The notes under the pieces: model-generated | Told to the model about the DNA's origin: nothing | The model's database searches: none | The model's input: only the letters and a program-made list of their open reading frames with translations | Program-made: the position numbers and the translations under genes | Shown here: positions 12,084 through 21,637 of the stretch, piece after piece | Position numbering within the stretch: the first letter of the stretch is position 1 | Layout of the letters: every line of letters begins with the position of its first letter | Source: Comamonas_C sp026954015 | GTDB lineage: Bacteria; Pseudomonadota; Gammaproteobacteria; Burkholderiales; Burkholderiaceae_C | Assembly (NCBI GenBank): GCA_035063785.1 | Contig: JAPSFS010000004.1 | Coordinates: 183,598-247,597, forward strand | Reading direction: 5' to 3' | Length of the DNA stretch: 64,000 bases

Positions 12084-12226
12084 GGGTGGGCTCCTTCGAT
12101 GGGTGCGTGCGCGGGTGACGTTCTTGCATTGTCGCCCGTGGCATGGGTGGCATTTTCGGGCGCGGCGCTGGCGGTCATCGCCAGCGTAGGTATGCTTGCG
12201 ACGTTGTTCGTGTTCTTCGTGGCTCC

Positions 12227-12892
12227 ATGGACCAGGAATTCTGGCTGCAGCGCTGGCGCGAGGGCCGTATCGGCTTTCACCAGACGCGCGTGCTGCCCTT
12301 GTTGCAAAAGCACTGGCCTGCGCTGGGCCTGCCCAGCGGCAGCCGCGTTTTCGTGCCGCTGGCGGGCAAGTCGCTGGACATGGCGTGGCTGGCGGCGCAG
12401 GGGCACGAGGTGCTGGGCGTGGAGCTGTCTCCGCTGGCGGTGCAGCAGTTCTTCGAGGGGCAGGGCCTCACGCCGCGCACCTGGACGTCGCGCCACGGCA
12501 CGCATTACGCGGCGGGGCGGATCGAATTGATCTGCGGCGACGCGTTTGCGCTCGATGCCGAGGTGCTCGCGGCGTGTGCGGCGGTGTACGACCGGGCCGC
12601 GCTCATCGCGTTGCCGCCCAGCCTGCGCGCAGATTACGTGGCGGCGCTGATGGCGCGGCTGTCCAAGGGTTGCCGTGGCCTGCTCGTGACGCTGGAATAC
12701 CCGCAGCACGAGATGGAGGGCCCGCCGTTTTCGGTGGACGAGGCGGAGGTGCGGGCGCGTTACGCGGCCGATTGGGATGTGGCGCTGCTGGAGCGGCGCG
12801 ATCTGCTCGTGAGCGAGCCGGGGTTTGCCGCACGCGGGCTGACTGCGTTGACGACGGCCGTGTACCGCCTGCAGCGGCGGGAGGAGGGTTGA
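12227..12892 (+). CDS. Thiopurine S-methyltransferase-like enzyme
   Basis: A 221-residue SAM-dependent methyltransferase. The start MDQEFWLQRWREGRIGFHQ and the SAM-binding segment RVFVPLAGKSLDMAWLAAQGHEVLGVELS match the bacterial TPMT (tpm) family. LVTLEYPQHEMEGPPF is the typical late motif. In some bacteria these enzymes methylate selenium or tellurium compounds; the physiological substrate here is unknown. The ATG at 12227 is the family start. The next gene begins two bases after its stop. Confidence 0.86.
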   Translation: MDQEFWLQRWREGRIGFHQTRVLPLLQKHWPALGLPSGSRVFVPLAGKSLDMAWLAAQGHEVLGVELSPLAVQQFFEGQGLTPRTWTSRHGTHYAAGRIELICGDAFALDAEVLAACAAVYDRAALIALPPSLRADYVAALMARLSKGCRGLLVTLEYPQHEMEGPPFSVDEAEVRARYAADWDVALLERRDLLVSEPGFAARGLTALTTAVYRLQRREEG

Positions 12893-12893
12893 G

Positions 12894-13463
12894 ATGCGAT
12901 GCATGACAGCAGGCGGGATTGCGGTCGCGTTCGTGCTGGCGGGGTGCGCGAGCGCGCCGCCCGCCACGCCGCCGGTGCAGCAGAGCGCAAACGCGGACGG
13001 TGTGAAGGTGGTGTCGGTCGCGCCCGCGAGCGCGGTCTGTTCGCAGCCGCGCTGCCCGACGCTGGCTGCGTATTGGAGCAGCGACCGCGCGGGCCTCGTG
13101 GTGCTCACGGTGGGGCTACCCTACCAAAGCGTGGAGGTGACGGGCGCGGACTTTCACTTCGGCAACAGCGCGGTGGTGCGTCTGCGCCTGCGTTCGAGCG
13201 CGTCGGCGCCTGCGCTGGGGTACCCCGCATCGGCGTTCGATGCGCCGCTCAACCTCGTCGATGCACTGGCCTACAAGCCCAACGGCTGGATGCGCGTGCA
13301 CACCGCCGACGGGCGCTGGGTGGACGAAGTCCTGATGAATGGCGAGGACCGTGCGCCCGCGTCGGCGACGATGGCGCAGTTCCTCTCGGTGGTCGAGTCG
13401 GCTCGCGGCGAGCCGGTGCGCGGGGAGAGCTACCGGGGCGGAGTGCTCGATTTGCTTGACTAG
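12894..13463 (+). CDS. Unknown lipoprotein
   Basis: The 189-residue protein has a lipobox VLAGC with the lipidated Cys at residue 18, so it should be membrane-anchored. The mature part has no domain I recognise; it contains two further Cys (VCSQPRC) that could form a disulfide and a beta-rich central region. It begins two bases after the methyltransferase stop, so the two are probably one transcript. Confidence 0.7.
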   Translation: MRCMTAGGIAVAFVLAGCASAPPATPPVQQSANADGVKVVSVAPASAVCSQPRCPTLAAYWSSDRAGLVVLTVGLPYQSVEVTGADFHFGNSAVVRLRLRSSASAPALGYPASAFDAPLNLVDALAYKPNGWMRVHTADGRWVDEVLMNGEDRAPASATMAQFLSVVESARGEPVRGESYRGGVLDLLD

Positions 13464-13489
13464 GGCCTGCTGCGGACGGCAAGTGCGGT

Positions 13490-14836
13490 TCAGAGCCGCT
13501 TGACCAGCACCTGGCTCTTGCGATCCCAGTTGTACTTGCGCTTGCGCGCCTCGGGCAGCCAGTCGGGATCGACGGGCGAGAAGCCGCGCTTCAGAAACCA
13601 GTGCATGGTGCGCGTGGTGAGCACGAAGATGCTGGCCAGGCCCATGTCGCGCGCGCGCTGCTCGATGCGCTTGAGCAGCTTTTCGCCGTCGCCCGTGCCC
13701 TGGCTGTCGGTGGAGACGGTGAGCGCGGCCATCTCGGCGGTTTTCTGCTCGGGGTAGGGATAGAGCGCGGCGCAGCCGAAGATCACGCCGTCGTGCTCGA
13801 TCACGAGGTAGCTGGAGATGTCGCGCTCGATCTCGGTGCGGTTGCGCTTGACGAGGGTGCCGTCGCGCTCGAAGGGTTCGATCAGCCGGATGATGCCGCC
13901 CACGTCGTCGATCGTGGCCTCGCGCAGCTCTTCGAGCTTTTCGTCGATCACCATGGTGCCGATGCCGTCGTGCACGTAGATTTCCAGCAGCAGCGAGCCG
14001 TCGACCGCGAACGGAATGATGTGGCTGCGCTCCACGCCGTGTTCGCAGGCCTGCACGCAGCGCTGCAGGTAGAACGCCGGGTCGGCGGGCGAGACGGGCT
14101 CGGGCAGCTCGGCCAGCATGCGCCGCGCGGTGGCGAGCGTGATCTCGGTGTCGATGGGGTTGTTCTCGCCCTCGGGTTCGAGCGGTCGCTCGCGCACGCC
14201 GGGGATTTCCGCGAGGAACAGCAGCTTGTCGGCCTGCAGCTCGCCCGCCACGCGCGTGGCGACTTCTTCCATGCTGAGGTTGAACGCCTCGCCCGTGGGC
14301 GAGAAGCCGAAGGGCGAGATCAGCACCAGCGCCTGCGAATCGAGCGCGCGCTGGATGCCTTCCACGTCCACCTTGCGCACCTTGCCGGTGTGCTGGAAAT
14401 CCACGCCGTCGACGATCCCGAGCGGCTGCGCGGTGAGGAAGTTGCCCGAGATCACGCGCACGCGCGCGTCCGCCATGGGCGTGTTGGGCAGGCCCTGGCT
14501 GAACGCGGCCTCGATCTCGTAGCGCAACTGGCCCGCGGCCTCCTGCGCGCAGTCGAGCGCCACGGGGTCGGTCACACGCACGCCCTTGTAGTGGCGCGGC
14601 GTGTGGCCCTTCAGGCGCAATTGCTCGCTCACCTGCGGGCGAAAGCCGTGCACGAGCACGATCTTCACGGTCATCGCCTGGATGAGCGCGAGGTCCTGCA
14701 CGATGTTCTGCAGCTTGCCCGCGGCCACCGCCTCGCCCGTGAGGCCCACGACGAAGGTCTGGTGACGGAACTTGTGGATGTACGGCGCGACCGAGCGAAA
14801 CCACGGTACGAACGTGAAATTGAAGACGGCGGACAT
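13490..14836 (-). CDS. argA: N-acetylglutamate synthase (ArgA type)
   Basis: The 448 residues contain an amino-acid-kinase-like domain (about 25-280; KIVLVHGFRPQVSEQL, LISPFGFSPTGEAFNL) and a C-terminal GNAT acetyltransferase domain (about 300-440; IEHDGVIFGCAALYPY, GTGDGEKLLKRIEQRARDMGL). ArgA acetylates glutamate with acetyl-CoA, the first step of arginine synthesis, and is usually inhibited by arginine. argD and argF are elsewhere in the window (41270-43398). It is divergent from hrpA. Confidence 0.95.
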   Translation of the reverse strand: MSAVFNFTFVPWFRSVAPYIHKFRHQTFVVGLTGEAVAAGKLQNIVQDLALIQAMTVKIVLVHGFRPQVSEQLRLKGHTPRHYKGVRVTDPVALDCAQEAAGQLRYEIEAAFSQGLPNTPMADARVRVISGNFLTAQPLGIVDGVDFQHTGKVRKVDVEGIQRALDSQALVLISPFGFSPTGEAFNLSMEEVATRVAGELQADKLLFLAEIPGVRERPLEPEGENNPIDTEITLATARRMLAELPEPVSPADPAFYLQRCVQACEHGVERSHIIPFAVDGSLLLEIYVHDGIGTMVIDEKLEELREATIDDVGGIIRLIEPFERDGTLVKRNRTEIERDISSYLVIEHDGVIFGCAALYPYPEQKTAEMAALTVSTDSQGTGDGEKLLKRIEQRARDMGLASIFVLTTRTMHWFLKRGFSPVDPDWLPEARKRKYNWDRKSQVLVKRL

Positions 14837-14910
14837 GTCGTGGCCAGTGCGAAAGCGGCAGTGTAGCGGCCCGGCGCGGGGTGCTGCCGCTGCGGATAAT
14901 CGGGCGCTGC

Positions 14911-17900
14911 ATGCGCCTGAACATCACCTTTCCCGAACAGCTACCCGTCAGCGCCCGGCGCGACGAGATCATCGCGGCGATGCGCGAGCACCAGGTCATC
15001 ATCGTCTGCGGCGAGACGGGCTCGGGCAAGACCACGCAGTTGCCCAAGATCGCCCTGGCGCTGGGGCGCGGCAGGTGCAACGCGCCCGAGGGGCAGAAGG
15101 GCCGGCTGATCGGCCACACCCAGCCGCGGCGCATCGCGGCCAGCAGCGTGGCCAGGCGCATCGCCGAGGAGCTGAAGACGCCGCCGGGCGAGGTGGTGGG
15201 CTACAAGGTGCGCTTTGCCGACACGCTGCAAAAGGGCGCGTCGGTCAAGCTGATGACCGACGGCATCCTGCTGGCCGAGACGCAGACCGATCCGCTCCTG
15301 AAGGCCTACGACACGCTGATCATCGACGAGGCGCACGAGCGCAGCCTGAACATCGACTTTCTGCTCGGCTATCTCAAGCAGATCCTGCCCCGCAGGCCCG
15401 ATCTGAAGGTGGTGGTGACCTCGGCCACGATTGACGCCGAGCGCTTTTCCAGGCATTTTGAAAGCAAGAGCGGCCCGGCGCCGGTCATCATGGTCTCGGG
15501 CCGTACCTACCCGGTGGAAGTGCGCTGGCGCCCATGGGAGGAGAAGAAGGACTTCGACCTCAACGACGCGATTGCCGATGGCGTCGATGAACTCTGGGCG
15601 GGCGGCGCGGGTGGCGACATCCTGGTCTTCCTGCCCGGCGAGCGCGAGATCCGCGAGGCCGCCGACCATCTGCGCGAGCACCTGCAGCATTCGCCAGTGC
15701 TGCGCAATGCCGAGGTGCTGCCCCTGTTCTCGCGCCTGTCGCAGGCCGAGCAGGATCGGATTTTCGACAGCCACAGCCAGCGGCGCATCGTGCTGGCAAC
15801 CAACGTGGCCGAGACCTCGCTCACGGTTCCAGGCATCAGATACGTCATTGACGCAGGTACGGCGCGCGTCAAGCGCTATTCGTTCCGCAGCAAGGTGGAG
15901 CAGCTGCTGGTGGAGCCCATCAGCCAGGCGGCGGCCAACCAGCGCGCCGGCCGCTGCGGGCGCGTGGCCAACGGCATCTGCATCCGGCTGTACGACGAGG
16001 CGGACTTCCACCAGCGCGACCGCTTTACCGATCCCGAAATCCTGCGCTCGTCGCTGGCGGGGGTGATCCTGCGCATGAAGAGCCTGGGGCTGGGCGACGT
16101 GGTGAATTTTCCGTTCCTGGAAGCGCCATCGGGCCGGGCGATTGCCGACGGCTACCAGCTGTTGCAGGAGCTGGGCGCGGTCGACGAGCGCGGCAACCTG
16201 CAGCCCATGGGCCGCGAGCTGGCCCGGCTGCCGCTGGACCCGCGCGTGGGCCGCATGATCGTCGAGGCGCGCACGCGCGGCGCGCTGGCCGAGGTGCTGA
16301 TCATTGCCGCCGCGCTGTCGGTGCAGGACGTGCGCGACCGGCCGCTGGAGGCGCAGGCCCAGGCCGACCAGGCGCACGCCAAGTTCGACGACGAGAAGAG
16401 TGAATTCAGCGGCTATGTGCGCCTGTGGAACTGGCTCGCGGATGCACGCGGCGGCAAAGTGGTGGCGACCAGTCGCAAGGAGATGGCGGCGCAGGCCGCG
16501 CCCGCGGGGCGGGGCAGGAACCAGGCGTTTTTGCCCGTCAGCCAGCGCGCCAGCGGGGCGCAGCCTGTGCCCGCGGCGCTGGCGCCGGGTACCGACACCC
16601 ACAAGCTCAGCAACCGCCAGTGGGAACAGCTGCTGCGCCAGAACTACCTGAACATCCGCCGCGTGCGCGAGTGGCGTGACATCCACTCGCAACTGCTCAC
16701 CGTGGTGCGCGAGCACCAGTGGCCGCTCAACCCCCAGCCCGCGGGCTACGAGGCGGTGCACCTGTCCATGCTCTCGGGCCTCTTGGGCAACATCGGCTTC
16801 AAGGGCGAGGAGAGCGAGGCGTATCTCGGCGCGCACGGCATCAAGTTCCACCCGCACCCGGGCGCGCACTTGTCCAAGAAGCCGGGGCGCTGGATCGTCG
16901 CGGCCGAGCAGGTCGAGACCTCGCGCCTGTACGGCCGGGGCATTGCCGCGATCGAGCCGCAGTGGCTGGAGGAAGTGGGGGCCCATCTCTTGAGAAAGCA
17001 GCTGCTCGACCCGCACTGGAGCAAGAAGCAGGCCGACGTCGTGGCCTACGAGCGCGCCACGCTCTACGGCCTGGTGGTCTACAACCAGCGCGGCGTGAGC
17101 TTTGGCCGCGTCGATCCGGTGGAGGCGCGCCAGCTGTTCATCCGCCGCGCCCTGGTCGATGGCGAGTGGGAGACGCGCTGGCCCTTCCTCGCGGCCAACC
17201 ACAAGACCATCCGCAAGGTGGAAGACCTGGAGCACAAGAGTCGGCGCCAGGACGTGCTGGTGGACGACGAGCTGATCTACGCCTTCTACGACCAGGCGAT
17301 TCCCGAGGGCGTCTACAGTGGCGCGACCTTCGACCAATGGTTTCGCCAGGCCGCCAAGGTACAGCCCGACCTGTTGGTTCTGACGCGCGACGAGCTGATG
17401 CGCCACGAGGCGGCGGGCATCACCACCGACAGGTTTCCGAAGACCGTCAAGCTCGGCGGCGTGGACTGCTCGACCAGCTACCTGCACAGCCCGGGCGACG
17501 CGCGCGACGGGCTCACGGTCACGGTGCCGCTGTTCGTGCTCAATCAGGTGAGCGAGGAGCGCGCCGAGTGGCTGGTGCCGGGCATGCTCAAGGAAAAAAT
17601 CCAGGCGCTGCTCAAGAGCCTGCCCCAGCGCCCGCGCAGCCGCTTCGTGCCCCTGCCGGAGCACGCCGAGCGGCTGGCGCGGCTCTTCATCCAGGAGGAA
17701 CGCTGGAACCAGGGCGGGCTGGTGAACGTGCTCTTGAAGCAGGTGCGCGATGAGACGTCGCTGGACGTCAAGCGCGCCGACTTCAAGCTCGACATGCTGA
17801 GCCCGCACCTGTTCATGAATTTCCGCATCACCGACGAGCATGGTCGCCAGCTGGGCCAGGGGCGCAACCTGGCCGCGCTCAAGGCCGAATGGGGCAGCAA

Positions 17901-18897
17901 GGCGCGCGGGGCGTTCCAGGCGCTGGCAGCGCTGAAGATGGTCGAAAGCGTTGCGCTGCAAAATTCAGAGGAAAACCAGGCACCGGCACTTGATGGGCGA
18001 GCGCAAGCAGCTCCTGAAAAAGAAGTGCTAGCGGCGTTGCACGATGGCGACAGCCGCCACACGGCGTGGGACTTCGGCGCGCTGCCCGAACTCATGGAGC
18101 TCAGGAAGGGCGGCCACACGCTGATCGGCTTTCCCGCGCTGGTCGACCACGGCGACGCGGTGGGCATCGAAGTCTTCGACGAACCCGAGGTGGCCGCGGC
18201 CCTGCACCGCCTGGGGCTGCGTCGCCTCGTGGCGCTTGCGATCCGGGACGCGCTCAAGTACCTGGAAAAGAACATCCCCGACCTGCAAAAAATGGCCGTG
18301 GCCTACATGCCGCTGGGCACGCAGGAAGAGCTGCGCGCGCAGATCATCGACGTGGCCATGGACCGCGCCTTCCTGCAGGAGCCGCTGCCCACGGACGAGG
18401 CGTCGTTCCGCCAGCGCGTGCAGGAGGGGCGGGGGCGCCTGACCCTGATCGCCAGCGAGGTGGCGCGGCTGGCGGGCGAAATCCTGCAGGAATACGCCGC
18501 CACCCAGCGCAAGGTCAAGGACACCAGAAACGCCCCCGAGGCCGCGCAGGACGCGGGCCAGCAGCTGCAAATCCTGATGCCTAGGCAGTTCCTCCTGCAG
18601 ACGCCGTGGGTGCAGCTGCACCACTACCCGCGCTACCTGAAGGCGATCGCCGTGCGCATGGACAAGCTCCGCGCCGACCCCGCGCGCGACGCCGCCCGCA
18701 CCAAGGAGCTGCAGCCGCTGGAGCAGCGCTACTGGCGGCTGCTGGCCGGGCGCAAGGGCCAGGAGGACGCACGCATGCAGGAATACCGCTGGATGCTGCA
18801 GGAGCTGCGCGTGAGCTTGTTCGCGCAGGAGCTGCGCACGCCGTATCCGGTGAGCAGCAGGCGGCTGGACAAGGTGTGGGCGCAGTTGGTGCGGTAG
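14911..18897 (+). CDS. hrpA: ATP-dependent RNA helicase HrpA
   Basis: This is a 1328-residue DEAH-box helicase. Walker A CGETGSGKTTQ is at residues 33-43, DEAH at 139-142, motif III SATID, and motif VI NQRAGRCGRV. The helicase-associated and OB regions follow, then the long C-terminal DUF3418 region typical of HrpA. The ATG at 14911 is chosen because GATAAT, a possible -10 element, lies just upstream. Residues about 1017-1038 (NSEENQAPALDGRAQAAPEKE) are encoded by a dispersed-repeat copy in a linker before LAALHDGDSRHTAWD. Confidence 0.95.
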   Translation: MRLNITFPEQLPVSARRDEIIAAMREHQVIIVCGETGSGKTTQLPKIALALGRGRCNAPEGQKGRLIGHTQPRRIAASSVARRIAEELKTPPGEVVGYKVRFADTLQKGASVKLMTDGILLAETQTDPLLKAYDTLIIDEAHERSLNIDFLLGYLKQILPRRPDLKVVVTSATIDAERFSRHFESKSGPAPVIMVSGRTYPVEVRWRPWEEKKDFDLNDAIADGVDELWAGGAGGDILVFLPGEREIREAADHLREHLQHSPVLRNAEVLPLFSRLSQAEQDRIFDSHSQRRIVLATNVAETSLTVPGIRYVIDAGTARVKRYSFRSKVEQLLVEPISQAAANQRAGRCGRVANGICIRLYDEADFHQRDRFTDPEILRSSLAGVILRMKSLGLGDVVNFPFLEAPSGRAIADGYQLLQELGAVDERGNLQPMGRELARLPLDPRVGRMIVEARTRGALAEVLIIAAALSVQDVRDRPLEAQAQADQAHAKFDDEKSEFSGYVRLWNWLADARGGKVVATSRKEMAAQAAPAGRGRNQAFLPVSQRASGAQPVPAALAPGTDTHKLSNRQWEQLLRQNYLNIRRVREWRDIHSQLLTVVREHQWPLNPQPAGYEAVHLSMLSGLLGNIGFKGEESEAYLGAHGIKFHPHPGAHLSKKPGRWIVAAEQVETSRLYGRGIAAIEPQWLEEVGAHLLRKQLLDPHWSKKQADVVAYERATLYGLVVYNQRGVSFGRVDPVEARQLFIRRALVDGEWETRWPFLAANHKTIRKVEDLEHKSRRQDVLVDDELIYAFYDQAIPEGVYSGATFDQWFRQAAKVQPDLLVLTRDELMRHEAAGITTDRFPKTVKLGGVDCSTSYLHSPGDARDGLTVTVPLFVLNQVSEERAEWLVPGMLKEKIQALLKSLPQRPRSRFVPLPEHAERLARLFIQEERWNQGGLVNVLLKQVRDETSLDVKRADFKLDMLSPHLFMNFRITDEHGRQLGQGRNLAALKAEWGSKARGAFQALAALKMVESVALQNSEENQAPALDGRAQAAPEKEVLAALHDGDSRHTAWDFGALPELMELRKGGHTLIGFPALVDHGDAVGIEVFDEPEVAAALHRLGLRRLVALAIRDALKYLEKNIPDLQKMAVAYMPLGTQEELRAQIIDVAMDRAFLQEPLPTDEASFRQRVQEGRGRLTLIASEVARLAGEILQEYAATQRKVKDTRNAPEAAQDAGQQLQILMPRQFLLQTPWVQLHHYPRYLKAIAVRMDKLRADPARDAARTKELQPLEQRYWRLLAGRKGQEDARMQEYRWMLQELRVSLFAQELRTPYPVSSRRLDKVWAQLVR
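17958..18024 (-). repeat. Dispersed palindromic repeat, copy inside hrpA
   Basis: On the minus strand it reads TTTTTCAGGAGCTGCTTGCG, then CAAGTGC and a GGTTTTCC block, ending in CTGAATTTTG. This is one of the longest copies. It encodes an Ala/Glu/Gln-rich linker in HrpA. Confidence 0.7.
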
Positions 18898-18903
18898 CCG
18901 GCA

Positions 18904-19266
18904 TCAGCCGGTCATGCGGCCCCGTTTCAGACGCCGCGAGTTGGCTGTCACCCGTTTCTGATACGGCCGGATCGTTCGATGGGCTGCGCGCGCCAACGTG
19001 GTGCCCGACATTCTGGGCAACCGTCCCGTTGCAAGACCGAACCAGAAATTCATCATCCCGAGCTGGAATTGGGTGGCGGCGGCCCACGCAGACTCGTAGA
19101 AAGCGGCCTGCTTCTCCGCGACCATGCGAATGTTCTCGGCTTGCCCCCGCCGGGTGAGCGAGGCGCCGGGCGTCATCAACGCGTTGATGCGCACGCCCAT
19201 GACGTAAGGCGATCCGAACGCGATGTCGGTCGCGGCTTTGGCAAGGTTCACGTAAGCGGAGTACAT
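18904..19266 (-). CDS. Unknown protein, possibly phasin-like
   Basis: The 120-residue protein starts MYSAYVNLAKAATDIAFGSP and has an amphipathic helical centre (AENIRMVAEKQAAFYESAWAAATQFQLGMM) and a very basic C-terminus (RPYQKRVTANSRRLKRGRMTG). The helical part recalls phasins that coat polyhydroxyalkanoate granules, but no diagnostic motif is visible. The ATG at 19266 was chosen because the open frame upstream is low-complexity and out of character. It converges with hrpA with a six-base gap. Confidence 0.55.
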   Translation of the reverse strand: MYSAYVNLAKAATDIAFGSPYVMGVRINALMTPGASLTRRGQAENIRMVAEKQAAFYESAWAAATQFQLGMMNFWFGLATGRLPRMSGTTLARAAHRTIRPYQKRVTANSRRLKRGRMTG

Positions 19267-19361
19267 CGTTTGCTGTTCAACTGGAACTACACGGCCCGCA
19301 TCCGATGGGAACTGGCCGGATAAATCAATGTAGCAGAGTGCCCGCCTGTCAGGGAGCAGCC

Positions 19362-19649
19362 CTAATGCAGCAGCGCGAGCCGATCGAGCTCCGCGCACAC
19401 GTCGGCCATGCGGCCGCAGATGACGAGGCGGAAGGCGCCGCCGTCGTGGCGGTTGAGGACCACGCGCAGTGGGCGTGGGGTGGGTGCCGGGGCGATGGCC
19501 GCCGGGCCGGGTGGGCTGATGGCCTGGGCTGGCGTGGCAACCTTGTGCCCGTGCTGGGTGGCGCGGGCGCGGCAGTGGCCGGCCGGTGCCGGCGAGCGGT
19601 GGCGCAGGGGCCGGGTGATGCGGGAGAGAGCGAAGAGGGCGAATCCCAT
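19362..19649 (-). CDS. Small unknown protein downstream of lexA
   Basis: A possible 95-residue protein. The ATG at 19649 has a GGAG ribosome site about eight bases upstream. The N-terminus is hydrophobic/basic, the centre Pro/Ala-rich, and only the C-terminal part (RVVLNRHDGGAFRLVICGRMADVCAELDRLALL) looks like a folded segment. It follows lexA by about 140 bp on the same strand. I do not recognise the family and it could be spurious. Confidence 0.4.
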   Translation of the reverse strand: MGFALFALSRITRPLRHRSPAPAGHCRARATQHGHKVATPAQAISPPGPAAIAPAPTPRPLRVVLNRHDGGAFRLVICGRMADVCAELDRLALLH

Positions 19650-19791
19650 GTGAAGACTCCGGAATGCCGAGGCATGAAGGTGGAACACAAGGCAGGATTG
19701 GCCAAGTGAAACGCCCGTCCGCAGGGTTGGCATGCCGCGGCAGCGGCATGCCAGACGCCCGCCACCTGCGGCGGCGATCCGTGCTGCATGG

Positions 19792-20469
19792 CTACATGAG
19801 CATGGTGTTGCGGATCAGGCCGACCGCGAGGCCCTCGATCTCGAAGGGCTCGCCCGGTTCGACCCGGATGACGGGATAGTCGGGGTTTTCGGGCAGCAGC
19901 TCGATGTGCCCCTCGGCGCGGCGCAGGCGCTTGACGGTGACCTCGTCGCCCAGCCGCGCGACGACGATCTGGCCGCTGCGCGCCTCGCGCGTGGCCTGCA
20001 CGGCGAGCAGGTCGCCGTCCATGATGCCCGCGTCGCGCATGGACATGCCGCGCACCTTGAGCAGGTAATCGGGCTTGTGCTGGAACAGCGAACTCTCGAT
20101 GGTGTAGCTCTGGTCGACGTGCTCCTGCGCGAGAATCGGCGAGCCGGCGGCGACGCGACCGATGAGCGGCAGCGTGAGCTGTGCAAGCCCCGGGATCGGC
20201 AGGCTGAACTGCGTGGCGCGCGCGCCGCGGCCTGGGCGCTGGCTGGCGCCGCCGCGCAGCCGGATGCCGCGCGAGGTGCCGCTCACGAGTTCAATGGCGC
20301 CCTTGCGGGCGAGTGCCCGCAGGTGCTCCTCGGCGGCGTTGGCCGACTTGAAGCCCAGCTCGGCCGCGATCTCGGCGCGTGTGGGAGGCGCGCCGGTGCG
20401 CGCCATCGTCCGGGCGATGAGGTCGAGTATCTGTTGTTGACGGGCGGTGAGCTTGGCTGGATCCGGCAT
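19792..20469 (-). CDS. lexA: LexA repressor, SOS regulator
   Basis: This is a 225-residue protein. The N-terminal winged helix (KLTARQQQILDLIARTMARTGAPPTRAEIAAELGF) binds SOS boxes. The C-terminal S24 peptidase domain contains the Ala-Gly cleavage site (GRVAAGSPI), the nucleophile Ser in VRGMSMRDAGI and the catalytic Lys in DEVTVKRL. The ATG at 20469 is the family start. Two SOS-box-like sites lie 36-70 bp upstream, so it is probably autoregulated and induced by DNA damage. Confidence 0.97.
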   Translation of the reverse strand: MPDPAKLTARQQQILDLIARTMARTGAPPTRAEIAAELGFKSANAAEEHLRALARKGAIELVSGTSRGIRLRGGASQRPGRGARATQFSLPIPGLAQLTLPLIGRVAAGSPILAQEHVDQSYTIESSLFQHKPDYLLKVRGMSMRDAGIMDGDLLAVQATREARSGQIVVARLGDEVTVKRLRRAEGHIELLPENPDYPVIRVEPGEPFEIEGLAVGLIRNTMLM

Positions 20470-20504
20470 GCGAGGCTCCTCGATGGGTGGGCGTTGCTGC
20501 AATA

Positions 20505-20520
20505 CTGTAGGAAGAACCAG
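20505..20520. promoter_or_regulatory. SOS (LexA) box 1 between lexA and the asparaginase gene
   Basis: CTGTAGGAAGAACCAG fits the CTGT-N8-ACAG pattern with one mismatch (CCAG for ACAG). It lies upstream of lexA in its promoter region. Confidence 0.6.
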
Positions 20521-20523
20521 TAA

Positions 20524-20539
20524 CTGTATTTTCAACCAG
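20524..20539. promoter_or_regulatory. SOS (LexA) box 2 between lexA and the asparaginase gene
   Basis: CTGTATTTTCAACCAG has the same CTGT-N8-CCAG form as box 1. Its centre is 19 bp from that of box 1, giving a tandem pair. It lies 22 bp upstream of the asparaginase ATG, so that gene may also be LexA-repressed. Confidence 0.6.
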
Positions 20540-20561
20540 TTTTTTTGCGAACACAAGTACG

Positions 20562-21521
20562 ATGGCGAAGAAAATTGCAATCCTGGGCACGGGCGGCACG
20601 ATCGCGGGTGTCGGCCCTGCGGGCGGCGCGGGCTATACCGCCGCGCAACTGGGCGTGGAGCAGCTCGTGGCGCAGGTGCCGGCGCTGGCGCGGGCGGCGC
20701 CCGGCGGGTTGCTGCTGGAACAGGTGGCGCAGGTGGACAGCAAGGACATGACGACCGTGCTGTGGCAGCGCCTGGCGCAACGCTGCCTCGCCTTGATGGG
20801 TGACCCGCAGGTGGGCGGCATCGTCGTGACGCACGGCACCGATACGCTGGAGGAGACCGCGTGGGTGCTGCACGAGCTGCTGGGGCAGGGCAAGCCGGTC
20901 GTACTCACCTGCGCGATGCGCCCCGCGACAGCGCTGGCGCCGGACGGGCCGCAGAATTTGCTTGATGCCGTGACGCTTGCCGCGCATCCGCTGGCGCGCG
21001 GTGTGCTTGCCGTGGTCGCGGGCGTGGTGCACGGGGCGCGCGAGGTCACGAAGGCGCACCCGCTGCGGCTCGACGCATTCGCCTCCAACGACGCGGGGCC
21101 CGTGGGCTGGGTGGAGCTGGGGGCGGTACGCTGGGCGCGCGTGCCCGCCGGGGACGGGACTGCGCGCCACGCGGCCCTGGCTGCGCGGCTGCCGGATGCG
21201 CCCTGGCCGCGGGTGGAGATCGTGCTGAGCCACGCGGGCGCGGATGGCGCGGTGGTGGACTGGATGGTTGCGGGCGGCGTGCGCGGCATCGTCGTCGCCG
21301 CGACGGGCAACGGCACGCTGCATGAGGCGCTGGCGCAGGCGCTGGAGCGCGCCCAGGCGGCCGGGGTGGCGGTGCGCGTGGCGACGCGCTGCCCGCTCGG
21401 GCGCATGCAGGCGCCGGACGGTGCGCGCTGGCGCGATGCCCGAGGCCTCAGCCCCGTGAAGGCGCGCATCAGCCTGATGCTGGAGCTCATGGAGGCGGCG
21501 AGGGCCCCGGGCGCGGCATGA
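20562..21521 (+). CDS. L-asparaginase family protein
   Basis: The 319-residue enzyme has the two threonine motifs of bacterial asparaginases: ILGTGGTIAG at the N-terminus and VVTHGTDTLEETAWVL near residue 90. No signal peptide is seen, so it is probably cytoplasmic. The family hydrolyses asparagine (sometimes glutamine) to the acid and ammonia. It is transcribed divergently from lexA, and the two SOS boxes lie in the 92-bp gap, an unexpected regulatory context for this enzyme. Confidence 0.87.
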   Translation: MAKKIAILGTGGTIAGVGPAGGAGYTAAQLGVEQLVAQVPALARAAPGGLLLEQVAQVDSKDMTTVLWQRLAQRCLALMGDPQVGGIVVTHGTDTLEETAWVLHELLGQGKPVVLTCAMRPATALAPDGPQNLLDAVTLAAHPLARGVLAVVAGVVHGAREVTKAHPLRLDAFASNDAGPVGWVELGAVRWARVPAGDGTARHAALAARLPDAPWPRVEIVLSHAGADGAVVDWMVAGGVRGIVVAATGNGTLHEALAQALERAQAAGVAVRVATRCPLGRMQAPDGARWRDARGLSPVKARISLMLELMEAARAPGAA

Positions 21522-21637
21522 CCAGAGCCTGTTCAGCGTTGCCCCAAGCGTGTATCTGGCCTGACAAAGCTTACTTATCCCAACGTTTACCGCGCTGCCC
21601 ATGCCTTAGATTCCCCGCAGAGGGAGATCGCAAGCGC

